Source: Thalassotalea euphylliae
Lineage (GTDB): Bacteria; Pseudomonadota; Gammaproteobacteria; Enterobacterales; Alteromonadaceae
Direction of reading: 5' to 3'
NCBI RefSeq assembly: GCF_003390335.1
Contig: NZ_QUOU01000001.1
Coordinates: forward strand, 558,001 to 622,000
Length of the DNA: 64,000 nt
Shown in pieces: positions 43,352 to 52,233 of the stretch. The notes below the pieces were generated by a model. That model did no database searches. It saw nothing but the letters and a program-made list of their open reading frames with translations, and was not told the DNA's origin. A program made the translations under genes and the position numbers. Each line of letters begins with the position of its first letter. Position 1 is the stretch's first letter.

Positions 43352-43684
43352 ATGAAGGCTGGCTCAAACAATAATAATTCCAATTTGCACAAATATGGCG
43401 CATTAATGCTAGCTGTATGGCTGTTGGCGTTGTTTATCCATATCAGCCACATTCAAGAAGAATATGTTGAAACACTATCGCAAAGCGAGGCGCAAAGTGA
43501 ACTGCAAGTTGATTGCAAGTTGTGCCAAAAATCCCACGATAAGCCACAAGATAGTGTTACCCAGACGCCGTTTTCTTACGATGTCTACACCTACAAAACA
43601 CCAACACATGCAGTGCTCACTGATTTATCCAGTACACATTTCATTCCGCCATTAAGGGCGCCACCAGTGTTAACTGTTAGTTAG
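43352..43684 (+). CDS. Small CxxC-containing protein upstream of TonB receptor, DUF2946-like
   Basis: This 110-residue protein has an N-terminal hydrophobic segment (ALMLAVWLLALFIHI, residues about 17-31), then a polar region with CKLCQKSH (a CxxC followed by His) and a proline-rich end. It is probably anchored in the inner membrane or exported, with a possible metal-binding CxxCxxxH. Small DUF2946-like proteins are often found beside metal-transport genes. It starts nine bases after the Zur-like palindrome and precedes the His-rich receptor, so a joint role in zinc uptake is likely but unproven. No Shine-Dalgarno is visible, as the palindrome occupies its place; a leaderless transcript or a later start is possible. 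Confidence 0.6.
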   Translation: MKAGSNNNNSNLHKYGALMLAVWLLALFIHISHIQEEYVETLSQSEAQSELQVDCKLCQKSHDKPQDSVTQTPFSYDVYTYKTPTHAVLTDLSSTHFIPPLRAPPVLTVS

Positions 43685-43768
43685 TTCTCTCGCCACTAGT
43701 GATGATCACAACTCGTGTGAGTCACAAATCACTGTGGCATCTAAGTATTATTCATTAAGGGTTTATTC

Positions 43769-46249
43769 ATGCAAACAAGAAAAGCGTTGGTCGCGTTAGC
43801 GGTCGCTGCTACTTTTTCTAACAGCGCATTGGCGCAAAACGTAAGTGGTCAAATTATTGATGCAGCAGGCAAGCCTGTTGCCAATGCCGAAGTTCACGTC
43901 GAAAATTCAAAGGCGCGTGCTTTTACTAATGACCAAGGCCAATTTGTGCTTGAAGGTGTTAACAAAGGTGAAGTTGAGCTTCACGTGCGTGCAGACAACT
44001 TCAATCACTACCATCGCGAAATTCAAGTAACCGATCAAAACCTAACAGGTTTGTCGATTTCACTATCACCAACGGTAATGGAAATTATCGACATCCAAGC
44101 AACGCCATTGCACTCATCATCGATAGAGTCTGCGCTACCGATTAGTGTACTTGCGGGTGATGATTTACGTATGAAGCAAGCGTCAACGCTTGGTGAAACG
44201 CTTAAAAATGAAGTGGGTGTCCATTCAAGCTACTACGGCCCAGTGGCGAGTAGTCCAATTATTCGCGGTTTTGATGGCCCGCGCGTATTAATCACGCAAA
44301 ACGGCCTTGATGTCGGCGATGCATCACGTGTTGGTGCTGACCACGTAGTTGCGACAGAAGCCGCGACAGCAACCCAGATTGAAGTACTACGCGGCCCAGC
44401 TACTTTGTTCTACGGCAGTGGCGCCGTTGGTGGTGTGGTTAACGTGGTTGACGAGCGTGTCCCAACGAGCACAGACACTAAAGTTGAGTACTTATTACAG
44501 CACGGTACGGTAGCAGATGAAGATGAAGCGTCATTTAGCTTAAATACGGGTAGTGACAATATAGCGTTCCACCTTGATGGCTTCTGGCGTGATGCGAACG
44601 ACTACGATATTCCCGGCTTTGCCGAAAATGAAGCGGCTCACGGTGAAGAAGAACACGAAGAAGAGCACGAGGGCGAAGAGCATGAGGAAGCAATAGAAGG
44701 TACACTTGCTAGCAGTGCCTCAGAATCTTCAGGTTTTACTATCGGCGCGAGCTATTTATTAGACAATGGTTTTATTGGCTTTTCATATGGCCGTTTAGAT
44801 AGAGAATACGGTATTCCAGGCCACGGTCATGGCCATGGCGAGGAAGAAGAGCACGAAGATGAAGAGCACGAGGAAGAAGAGGAAGAGAATGTCTTTGCTG
44901 ACTTAGAGCAAGACCGCTTCCAAGTGTTGAGCGACCTTTATTTTAAAGACCAATTTATTTCGCGCCTTGCGTCAAAATTTGCGTACACAGATTACCAGCA
45001 CCAAGAAATAGAAGGTGGTGAAATTGGCACTACGTTTAAAAATGAGAGCATTGAAGCGCGCGCAGATGTTTACCATCAAGAAATCAATGGCTGGAATGGT
45101 GCCTTTACCTTGCATTATAAAGACAGTGACTTTGAAGCGATTGGTGAAGAAGCTTTCACGCCGCCGTCTGAATCAAGCACACTAGCTTTTGCTTGGCTAG
45201 AAGAAAAGCACTACGGTGATTGGTTAGTGCAGCTAGGCGCTCGTATTGAGCACGTCGAGTTAACGCCAAACGGCGAAGCGATTGAGCATCACGACGAAGA
45301 ACACGAAGAGGAAGAAGCGCACGAAGAAGAACACGGTATGCTTGAAGAGCAATCGTTCACGCCAGTGAGTGCTTCTGTTGGTTTAGTGTGGGATTACCAA
45401 CCGGGCTACAACTTAGGCTTCTCGGTATCTTACTCTGAGCGCGCGCCTTCGGCACAAGAATTATTCTCGAATGGCCCTCACATTGGTACTAACACGTTTG
45501 AAGTAGGTGCTTTGTACGATGTGGTTGAGCACGATGACCATGTTGATATCGAATTGGGTAACCAAGACGTTGATATTGAAAAATCGTTCAACATAGACCT
45601 AACATGGCGTAAGTTTGAAGGCGATTTCGGCTTTATCGTCAGTGCTTTCTATAACCAAATTGATGATTACTACTACCAGCAAGACACAGGCTTCTTTATG
45701 GAAGACGGTCACGAGCATGGCGAAGAGGAGCATGAAGAAGAAGGTCATGAGGAAGAGCATCACGACGAAGCTAACGAGCACCATGGCGAAGAAGAGGGCT
45801 TACCCGTATTTGTTTATCGCCAAGACGATGTCGACTTATACGGTGTTGAAGCTGAGTTTGTTTACCAAGTAAGTGCGCCATTAAAAGTGTCAGTATTTAC
45901 TGATTATATCCGCGCTGAATTATCAGACGGTGGTAACTTACCGCGCATTCCACCCATGCGTATCGGTAGCCAATTTAATTACCAAGGTGACAACTTAGCG
46001 GCTGAACTTGCGGTAACTCATTACTTCAAGCAAGACGACATTGCTGAGTTCGAAACTGAAACCGATAGCTACACTATGGTTGATGCGCACATCAATTACT
46101 ACCTTGATGGCTTTGGCGCTGATACTGCATTATTTATCAAAGGCAGTAACTTAACGGATGAAGAAGCACGCGTGCACTCATCATTCTTAAAAGATGATGC
46201 GCCACTACCGGGTCGCAATATTACCGTCGGTATTCGCGGTAGCTTCTAG
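43769..46249 (+). CDS. TonB-dependent outer-membrane receptor with His/Glu-rich loops, probable zinc receptor (ZnuD-like)
   Basis: This 826-residue protein has a Sec signal peptide (KALVALAVAATFSNSALA, cleavage near residue 22), a carboxypeptidase-regulatory-like domain (about 24-105), a TonB plug (about 117-225: SALPISVLAGDDLRMK, GFDGPRVLITQNGLD, RGPATLFYGSGAVGGVVNVVD) and a C-terminal beta-barrel ending in Phe. Four long loop insertions are made of His and Glu with some Asp and Gly: near residues 290-310, 350-380, 505-530 and 645-680. Such loops fit extracellular zinc capture, as in ZnuD. The gene follows a Zur-like palindrome and a small CxxC protein. Nickel or copper cannot be excluded. 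Confidence 0.87.
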   Translation: MQTRKALVALAVAATFSNSALAQNVSGQIIDAAGKPVANAEVHVENSKARAFTNDQGQFVLEGVNKGEVELHVRADNFNHYHREIQVTDQNLTGLSISLSPTVMEIIDIQATPLHSSSIESALPISVLAGDDLRMKQASTLGETLKNEVGVHSSYYGPVASSPIIRGFDGPRVLITQNGLDVGDASRVGADHVVATEAATATQIEVLRGPATLFYGSGAVGGVVNVVDERVPTSTDTKVEYLLQHGTVADEDEASFSLNTGSDNIAFHLDGFWRDANDYDIPGFAENEAAHGEEEHEEEHEGEEHEEAIEGTLASSASESSGFTIGASYLLDNGFIGFSYGRLDREYGIPGHGHGHGEEEEHEDEEHEEEEEENVFADLEQDRFQVLSDLYFKDQFISRLASKFAYTDYQHQEIEGGEIGTTFKNESIEARADVYHQEINGWNGAFTLHYKDSDFEAIGEEAFTPPSESSTLAFAWLEEKHYGDWLVQLGARIEHVELTPNGEAIEHHDEEHEEEEAHEEEHGMLEEQSFTPVSASVGLVWDYQPGYNLGFSVSYSERAPSAQELFSNGPHIGTNTFEVGALYDVVEHDDHVDIELGNQDVDIEKSFNIDLTWRKFEGDFGFIVSAFYNQIDDYYYQQDTGFFMEDGHEHGEEEHEEEGHEEEHHDEANEHHGEEEGLPVFVYRQDDVDLYGVEAEFVYQVSAPLKVSVFTDYIRAELSDGGNLPRIPPMRIGSQFNYQGDNLAAELAVTHYFKQDDIAEFETETDSYTMVDAHINYYLDGFGADTALFIKGSNLTDEEARVHSSFLKDDAPLPGRNITVGIRGSF

Positions 46250-46272
46250 TAGTTTAGCAAGCAATTGAAAGT

Positions 46273-46300
46273 AAAAAGCCCTGAATATTCAGGGCTTTTT
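46273..46300. terminator. Perfectly palindromic bidirectional terminator
   Basis: AAAAAGCCCTGAAT and its exact reverse complement abut, giving 28 bases of perfect palindrome with T-runs on both strands. In the folded RNA four central bases form the loop. It lies between the convergent receptor and argR genes. Confidence 0.93.
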
Positions 46301-46348
46301 GTTTGCTAGCCTCTTTTGTACAGGCAGTTAATTTAGGAGGTAGGGCAA

Positions 46349-46825
46349 CTAACCTAAATTCTTCTGAAAAAGGTCTTCTAATTTAACAATAGTTTCTGGA
46401 ATTTGTTGTACATTGGTCGGGGCAATAAAAATGGTGTCATCGCCGGCAATTGTACCCAATACGCCGTCACTTTTACTGACGCTGTCGAGCAAACGAGCGA
46501 TAAGCTGAGCCGCGCCAGGACTCGTGCGAATAATGATCATGACATCATTGTGTTCAATATCTAATACCAATTGCTTGAGCGGGCTTTTGGCGGTCGGTAC
46601 ACCAAGCTCAGCGGGCAAACAATACACCATTTCCTGGCGGGCATTGCGGGTACGTACCGCACCAAACTTGCTAAGCATGCGTGATACTTTTGATTGGCTA
46701 ATGTTGTCGAACCCTTGTGCTTTAAGGGCATCAACTATTTCACCTTGCGAGCCAAACTGCTCTTGTTTGAGTAAATCTTTAAAGGCTTGAACTAAAGCTT
46801 CTTGTTTTTGCTGTGCTGTCATCAT
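46349..46825 (-). CDS. argR: Arginine repressor
   Basis: This 158-residue protein matches ArgR: an N-terminal winged-helix domain (QFGSQGEIVDALKAQGFDNISQSKVSRMLSKFG) and a C-terminal hexamerisation/arginine-binding domain with VLDIEHNDVMIIIRTSPGAAQLIARLLD and VLGTIAGDDTIFI. With arginine it binds ARG boxes to repress arginine biosynthesis. It is divergent from mdh, a gene order shared with Vibrio and related bacteria. I saw no confident ARG box (a pair of TGAAT/ATTCA-type half-sites) in the divergent region. Confidence 0.95.
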   Translation of the reverse strand: MMTAQQKQEALVQAFKDLLKQEQFGSQGEIVDALKAQGFDNISQSKVSRMLSKFGAVRTRNARQEMVYCLPAELGVPTAKSPLKQLVLDIEHNDVMIIIRTSPGAAQLIARLLDSVSKSDGVLGTIAGDDTIFIAPTNVQQIPETIVKLEDLFQKNLG

Positions 46826-47228
46826 ACTGCCGTACTACCTGTTGCGTTAACGCTGCGCTTTTTGCGATTAAGCATAGCGCATTAGGTGCATCCATTCGTT
46901 GAAAGAGCCGAGTTGTTGGCTAATTTCATTCATTTGTTTTTCTACTATGCTCTACTATACCAAGTAATGGCTAACATAGGGTAGCACTGAGCACTTTGCC
47001 TGATGATAAATGATGTTACTTGGTGATTTATTGTTAGGTCACGGCCTAGCCACAGCCCAAAGATAATTAACATTCAGGGAAATTATCAAGGTAACTGTAA
47101 AGGAAAATTGCAGCTTACCGTGTAATCGCCAAGTCTGCTGCTGATTCTCTAATTGTTTTTTGTGCATTAATGCTATATCGTTTGGGCGACAAAAATTAAG
47201 TAAATACTCAAATCGGGAGAGCATTCCA
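46826..47228. promoter_or_regulatory. argR-mdh divergent region with likely mdh promoter
   Basis: For mdh, TGCTATATC (extended -10, 47171-47179) lies 15 bases after TTGTTT (47153-47158). GCATTAATGC, a 10-base palindrome, overlaps this promoter at 47163-47172, and GATAATT (47062-47068) / AATTATC (47081-47087) form an inverted repeat upstream. These could be regulator sites; I cannot assign a protein. Confidence 0.4.
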
Positions 47229-48164
47229 ATGAAAGTTGCTGTATTAGGCGCAGCTGGTGGTATCGGCCAAGCGTTATCTTTACTTCTAAAAACTCAATTA
47301 CCAGCAGGTTCTGACCTAGCGCTATACGATGTTGCGCCAGTAGTGCCTGGTGTTGCTGTGGATTTAAGCCACATCCCAACAGCGGTAAATGTTAAAGGTT
47401 ACGGTGCTGACGATTTAGCACCAGCACTAGACGGTGCTGACATTGTAATTATTCCAGCGGGTATGCCACGTAAGCCAGGTATGGACCGTGCAGATTTATT
47501 CAATGTTAATGCTGGTATCGTAAAAACATTGGCAGAAGGCATTGTTGCCAACTGTCCTAAAGCATTAGTGGGTGTGATCACTAACCCAGTCAATGGTACT
47601 GTGCCAATTGTTGCTGAAGTATTCAAAAAAGCAGGCACTTACGAAGCAAACCGCGTATTCGGTGTAACAACACTTGACGTGATTCGCTCTGAAGCGTTCA
47701 TCGCAGAATTAAAAGGCGTTGACGTTGCTAGCGTGAAAGTACCAGTCATCGGTGGTCACTCAGGTACAACGATTCTGCCATTACTTTCTCAAGTAGAAGG
47801 TGTTGAATTCTCAGAAGAAGAAGTTGCTGCCTTAACACCTCGTATTCAAAACGCAGGTACTGAAGTGGTCAATGCAAAAGCTGGTGGTGGCTCTGCAACA
47901 CTTTCTATGGGCGCAGCGGCAGCACGCTTCACTATGTCGTTAATCAAAGGCTTACAAGGTGAAGAAGTGGTTGATTACGCTTACGTTGCTGTTGAAGATG
48001 GCGACGCAGCCTACTTCGCACACCCAGTTCGCTTAGGCAAAAACGGTGTTGAAGAAGTATTAGCGTACGGTGAGTTAAGTGATTTCGAGCAAAAAGCAAA
48101 AGCAGATATGCTAGCGACGCTTAACAAAGATATCCAAGAAGGTATCGACTTTATCAACGGCTAA
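47229..48164 (+). CDS. mdh: Malate dehydrogenase
   Basis: This 311-residue protein follows the E. coli-type NAD-dependent malate dehydrogenase: KVAVLGAAGGIGQALSLLLK at the N-terminus, MPRKPGMDRADLFNVNAGIV with substrate-binding Arg residues, VITNPVNGTVPI, and the catalytic His in VPVIGGHSGTTILP. It interconverts malate and oxaloacetate in the TCA cycle. The frame extends upstream to 47160, but the conserved start KVAVLGA points to the ATG at 47229, with GGGAGA about ten bases before it. It ends with the 48190-48223 terminator. Confidence 0.97.
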   Translation: MKVAVLGAAGGIGQALSLLLKTQLPAGSDLALYDVAPVVPGVAVDLSHIPTAVNVKGYGADDLAPALDGADIVIIPAGMPRKPGMDRADLFNVNAGIVKTLAEGIVANCPKALVGVITNPVNGTVPIVAEVFKKAGTYEANRVFGVTTLDVIRSEAFIAELKGVDVASVKVPVIGGHSGTTILPLLSQVEGVEFSEEEVAALTPRIQNAGTEVVNAKAGGGSATLSMGAAAARFTMSLIKGLQGEEVVDYAYVAVEDGDAAYFAHPVRLGKNGVEEVLAYGELSDFEQKAKADMLATLNKDIQEGIDFING

Positions 48165-48189
48165 TCGCTGTCTGATCATTGATTATTTG

Positions 48190-48223
48190 AAAAGGTATGC
48201 CTTGCTTAGGCATACCTTTTTTT
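48190..48223 (+). terminator. Rho-independent terminator after mdh
   Basis: AAAAGGTATGCC / GGCATACCTTTT, a 12-bp stem with a 7-base loop and seven T in total. Confidence 0.93.
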
Positions 48224-48304
48224 ATGCAAGATAGCCTCTCTCTAAGCCTTCTTCAGCTCTCTTCACTTATCTGAAAATCGCACAAATATCTATCAATCCC
48301 CACT

Positions 48305-48329
48305 ACTGTTGAGCAATTGCTCAAACAGT
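48305..48329. promoter_or_regulatory. Long palindrome upstream of a chemoreceptor gene
   Basis: TTGAGCAATTGCTCAA (48309-48324) is a perfect 16-base palindrome, extended by ACTG / CAGT arms with one bulged A. It lies about 330 bases upstream of the chemoreceptor at 48656. The size and symmetry suggest an operator; the rest of the 430-base gap after the mdh terminator contains only a 13-base TCAACTAAGTTGA repeat (48404-48416) and no supported gene. Confidence 0.4.
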
Positions 48330-48655
48330 TCATCATGACGCCGAATTAATTGATTATTCGGTCAGTTTAGCCATATTGTATCGCTCCTTTTGCGCCTAAA
48401 GTATCAACTAAGTTGAACAAGATTGGTGGAATTTAGTGCGCATTAGCAATCTGAATATCGCCAACTGTGAAGGCCATGCCAATGGTTATACAAGGAGAAA
48501 TAAATAAACGTGCGATAAAAACGCTGCCAACCTCAAGCAGGTAATTACAACGATTAGAGATAAGGCAAGCACAGGAAGAGTAATCACTGACATGGATTAG
48601 TATTGACGGAAATAAAAGTTTTGCGTTAGCAAAAAATAAAAACAGAGAGTTTATT

Positions 48656-50566
48656 TTGAAGAAGCAGTTTAATTTCAAAACCCGCATTGTGATGGTAGCA
48701 ATTAGCTTACTGGCCGTCTCAATGATCATCTTGGCAACCTCCGCTTACCAGCACTTATCAACCTTAGTGAAAAGCAATGTAGACGAATATGCCACGCTAC
48801 AAATGTCGAGTAATGGTGCGAAAGTCCACAACTATATGTCGCGCATTAGACATGGGGTTGAACAGTCGGCTGATTTATTTGTTAGTCCAGCGAGCAAGGC
48901 ACAAATTTATAGCTATTTAGGCAGCTTAGGGCGACAGATTTCCGCATCAGACGTGATTGTTGGGTATGAAGACGGTCTCGGTTATAGCCACAAGCATGGC
49001 GAATTTAATGCGAATAAATCAGACCCGCGCACGCGCCCTTGGTATCAACAAGCAAAGGCAAAGGCGACAACGGTTGTCACTAAAATGTACCAAGACAAGT
49101 CGACCAATAAACTCATGGTTACATTGGCCACGCCTTTATACCAAAGCGGCCAGTTTAAAGGGGTAGTGGCAGCAGATATTGCCATTCAAGCACTTGACCC
49201 ATTGGTTGAGCGCGCTACTTTTCCGGGGGCAATGGCCGCCCTTTATGACGATACGGGCTTAACGATCTCATCAACTGGCGAAGTCGATGTACCAGGCGAG
49301 TCGCGGTTGTCTGACTTTGAGCCTTTGGCTGAACTAGAGCAAATCATGCTGGCAAAGCAGCAAAATAAGTTTGAATTCGAGCTGCTGGGCGTAGACAAAA
49401 TCGCTTATTTTGAAACGGTTAATATAACCGACAATACGACCTGGTTTATGTTAGTTGCTATTGATAAGTCGGTGATGTACAGCGCGCTAGGTGACTCGCT
49501 GGTATCATCAGCCATTACCACAGTCGTATTAATTATGCTGTCGACTATAGCGATTTACGTGCTCTTGTCGATTGCCTATCGCCCAGTTGAAGCGCTCAAG
49601 AAAACCGTTAATGAGTTATCCAGCGGTAATGGCGATTTAACTCAGCGTTTAGTCGTTGAACGCGAAGATGATTTAGGTGAGATTTCACGTGATATCAACA
49701 CCTTTATCGAAAATTTACAGGCGATGATGCGCGATATTGCCGAGTCGAGCCAGCATATTGCCACCAGTGTTGATGACTTGCAGGCACTGCGTCAAAACAA
49801 CAATGAGATCTTGGAAGCACACCGCCTAGAAACTAGCCAAGTGGCGACTGCGCTTAATGAAATGAGTGCCAGTTCAAACGATGTGGCGCATAACACTGAG
49901 CATGCCGTAACCTCGACAACGAGCACCAATGAGCATGCCACTCATTCTAAAGAGGTTGTTTTTGGGGCGACACAAAATGTTAGTGATTTAGTGCTTAAAG
50001 TTGATGAGTCAGCCACGCAAATTCATCAAATGGGGCAAGAAATTGACAACATTTCTGCCGTATTGAAAGTGATTGGCGATATCGCTGAACAAACCAACTT
50101 ACTCGCGCTTAATGCTGCGATTGAAGCCGCACGTGCCGGTGAACAGGGCCGTGGCTTTGCGGTCGTTGCTGATGAAGTGAGAGCGTTAGCCTCTAGAACA
50201 CAAGATAGCACAACTGAAATTCACAATACGATCAATCGCTTAAATGCGAGTTCACAAAGCGTGATCAGCGGTATTGAATCAACCAAGACAAGTTGTGAAG
50301 AAGCTTCACAGCAAACACATCTAGTGGTTGAAAGCTTAGATCAAATTGTTAACTCAGTGGGGGATATTAACGATTTGAATATCCAAATCGCGGCGGCCGC
50401 TAAACAGCAATCGTCTGTGTCTGAGGAAATTAATCGCAATATGGTCACCATCAGTGAAATGGTTGATCAAGTGGCAGCGAGTAGCGACGAAGTTAACGGG
50501 GCGACGACCATTCTGGCCAGTGCGAATAGCAACTTAACTCGGGTAGTGAGTCAGTTTAAGCTATAG
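48656..50566 (+). CDS. Methyl-accepting chemotaxis protein with Cache sensor
   Basis: This 636-residue chemoreceptor starts at a TTG (GAGAG about six bases before). It has a transmembrane helix (about 11-30), a periplasmic dCache_1 domain (about 40-265, including DPRTRPWYQQAK and KLMVTLATPLY), a second helix (about 280-305), HAMP (about 305-360) and a signalling domain with the hairpin tip EQTNLLALNAAIEAARAGEQ and RGFAVVADEVRALASRT. DPRTRPWYQ matches the Cache segment typical of amino-acid and similar ligand binders, but the ligand is unknown. It is followed by a terminator at 50596-50647. Confidence 0.93.
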   Translation: MKKQFNFKTRIVMVAISLLAVSMIILATSAYQHLSTLVKSNVDEYATLQMSSNGAKVHNYMSRIRHGVEQSADLFVSPASKAQIYSYLGSLGRQISASDVIVGYEDGLGYSHKHGEFNANKSDPRTRPWYQQAKAKATTVVTKMYQDKSTNKLMVTLATPLYQSGQFKGVVAADIAIQALDPLVERATFPGAMAALYDDTGLTISSTGEVDVPGESRLSDFEPLAELEQIMLAKQQNKFEFELLGVDKIAYFETVNITDNTTWFMLVAIDKSVMYSALGDSLVSSAITTVVLIMLSTIAIYVLLSIAYRPVEALKKTVNELSSGNGDLTQRLVVEREDDLGEISRDINTFIENLQAMMRDIAESSQHIATSVDDLQALRQNNNEILEAHRLETSQVATALNEMSASSNDVAHNTEHAVTSTTSTNEHATHSKEVVFGATQNVSDLVLKVDESATQIHQMGQEIDNISAVLKVIGDIAEQTNLLALNAAIEAARAGEQGRGFAVVADEVRALASRTQDSTTEIHNTINRLNASSQSVISGIESTKTSCEEASQQTHLVVESLDQIVNSVGDINDLNIQIAAAAKQQSSVSEEINRNMVTISEMVDQVAASSDEVNGATTILASANSNLTRVVSQFKL

Positions 50567-50595
50567 CCAGGCTTGGTTAGTATCGTTTAATGAAT

Positions 50596-50647
50596 AAAAA
50601 ACCGACCCGCTTATCTGCTTTTTGGCAGGGCGATGGTCGGTTTTTTT
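50596..50647. terminator. Terminator between chemoreceptor and pilin genes
   Basis: AAAAAACCGACC / GGTCGGTTTTTT stem enclosing a 27-base loop that contains a second small hairpin. It has T-runs on both strands and serves convergent genes. Confidence 0.8.
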
Positions 50648-50729
50648 ATACTTGTTGCAAATGCTGTTTCCAGCTCTGATGTTTTACGGCGCTACTTAGT
50701 CATAGCGCTATTTAAGCCGTTTTCAGTCT

Positions 50730-51275
50730 CTAGCAGCCTGTGGTGACCGTGAGGATTTCTGGCTCTGCTGCAACTGTTACCGTGCTTTTGTAACTAACGT
50801 AACAATTCGTGGCAACAATCTCGGCAACAGACGGCGCATCGTTAGGCGGCGTATTGGTTAAGTATAAGCCTCGCGTTAATTGGCCAGCAGCATTGGTATC
50901 GGTAAATTGCGTATTGAAGACAAAATCATCACTAATGTTCATTGCTTCTAATATTTCTGGCACATTGTCGCTATCGCTAAACGAGATGCCAATTGGGTAA
51001 CCTTGGTCAAAGAAAATACCTTCAAATACAAAGCCATTCTCTAAACCGCCATTGTCTGACTCGATAATCGCCTTGCTGTAATACAAATCAGCGGTAGAGG
51101 CCAAGTTGCCACTTAACGCTTCAATTGCGGCGGCATTGGCATCAGATGTTAAGTTAATAAATCGTGGCGCTGCCACGGCAGATAAAATACCCAAAATAAC
51201 GATAACAACGACCAGTTCAATTAATGTGAAACCTTTCGCGTTGTTACGCGGTGAGCTTAGGTGAGTTGTAACCAT
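50730..51275 (-). CDS. Type IV pilin-like protein (MSHA family), paralogue of 18846-19379
   Basis: This 181-residue pilin has a leader ending in AKG|FTLIE and the alpha-helix LVVVIVILGILSAVAAPRF. The start is at 51275, where AGGAGAA is five bases before the ATG; the frame to 51323 adds a basic tail without a site. The body contains one Cys pair (TNCYVSY and the C-terminal TTGC), forming the probable C-terminal disulfide. The first 33 mature residues equal those of the other pilin, and both end in TVTTGC, but the middles differ, so each may have its own surface role. The assembly machinery is not in this window. Confidence 0.87.
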   Translation of the reverse strand: MVTTHLSSPRNNAKGFTLIELVVVIVILGILSAVAAPRFINLTSDANAAAIEALSGNLASTADLYYSKAIIESDNGGLENGFVFEGIFFDQGYPIGISFSDSDNVPEILEAMNISDDFVFNTQFTDTNAAGQLTRGLYLTNTPPNDAPSVAEIVATNCYVSYKSTVTVAAEPEILTVTTGC

Positions 51276-51460
51276 ATGTCTTCTCCTAGTACGACAATTC
51301 CTTGTTGTGTATGGCAAAATCACAGCGCTTCATGCGCTAATACAACAATTGGGGGCTAATAGTACGGTGTTCCAAAGTTGTATATCAACATCCTAGTTTA
51401 AAAAAACTTCATCGCTCAATTAATTTTGCTCATGTTGAACATAAGCCAGATTACCTTGGG

Positions 51461-52108
51461 TCACCCTAATATGCCTTTTTCAATGGCCAATAGCACCGCG
51501 CGCGTGCGGTCTCTAACGCCCAATTTAGCAAGCAAGTTTGAGACGTGATTTTTGATCGTGCCTTCCGACTTAAACAGTGCACTTGATATTTCTTTGTTGG
51601 AGTAACCACTTGCCATTAAGCGCAAGACTTCAATTTCCTTTGGGGTTAGCGCTTCAACTTCTGCTGGGGCTGCAAAGTCACTTTGCACCTTGCTTACGCC
51701 TTGCAGTAAACGCTCAGTCAATGCTGGTTGCACCATAGTTTCACCCCGATAGACGGTTTCTATGGCGTTAATTAATGAATCTAATGACACGTCTTTGAGC
51801 AAATAGCCTTTGGCACCGGCTTGTATACCTTTGAGCACTAACTCCGAGTCGTCAAAGGTGGTGAGAATAATCACGGGGGTTGTCATGTGATGAGCTGATA
51901 ACTGTTGCAGTGCCTCAATACCGTTCATTTTAGGCATTGAGATATCGAGTAAAACAACATCAGGGCGATGTGCAGTCATTTGCGGTAATACTTGTGTGCC
52001 ATCACACGCTTCGGCAACAACACGCACTTTATCTGACAGTGCGAGCAGGCTTTTTATACCTTCTCTCACTAAAGTCTGATCGTCGACAAGTAAAAGTTTG
52101 ATTGCCAC
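51461..52108 (-). CDS. NarL/LuxR-family response regulator
   Basis: This 215-residue response regulator has a receiver domain with phospho-acceptor D55 (VVLLDISMPKMNG) and a C-terminal LuxR-type helix-turn-helix (LTPKEIEVLRLMASGYSNKEISSALFKSEGTIKNHVSNLLAKLGVRDRT). It is the output of the kinase at 52234-53445, 125 bases upstream on the same strand. The regulated genes are unknown. The adjacent divergent membrane protein gene at 53710 is one candidate target. Confidence 0.92.
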   Translation of the reverse strand: MAIKLLLVDDQTLVREGIKSLLALSDKVRVVAEACDGTQVLPQMTAHRPDVVLLDISMPKMNGIEALQQLSAHHMTTPVIILTTFDDSELVLKGIQAGAKGYLLKDVSLDSLINAIETVYRGETMVQPALTERLLQGVSKVQSDFAAPAEVEALTPKEIEVLRLMASGYSNKEISSALFKSEGTIKNHVSNLLAKLGVRDRTRAVLLAIEKGILG

Positions 52109-52233
52109 TTAGTTATGCTCCGTTTAAAAGTTAGTGATTAAAGGTTAAAAGTTAAGGCTGATGCTCAGTAGGTGAGTCGTAGCGACTGGCGATTAATTCG
52201 TCACGCTATCTATCCACTATCCACTATCCATAG

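Noticed and set aside
47050..47090. ARG box in the argR-mdh region
   Set aside because: Only one half-site (ATTCA at 47072) matches well and the left half is poor, so I do not claim an ArgR site.
48433..48729. 98-codon minus-strand frame upstream of and into the chemoreceptor
   Set aside because: Overlaps the start of a clear gene and has no ribosome-binding site.
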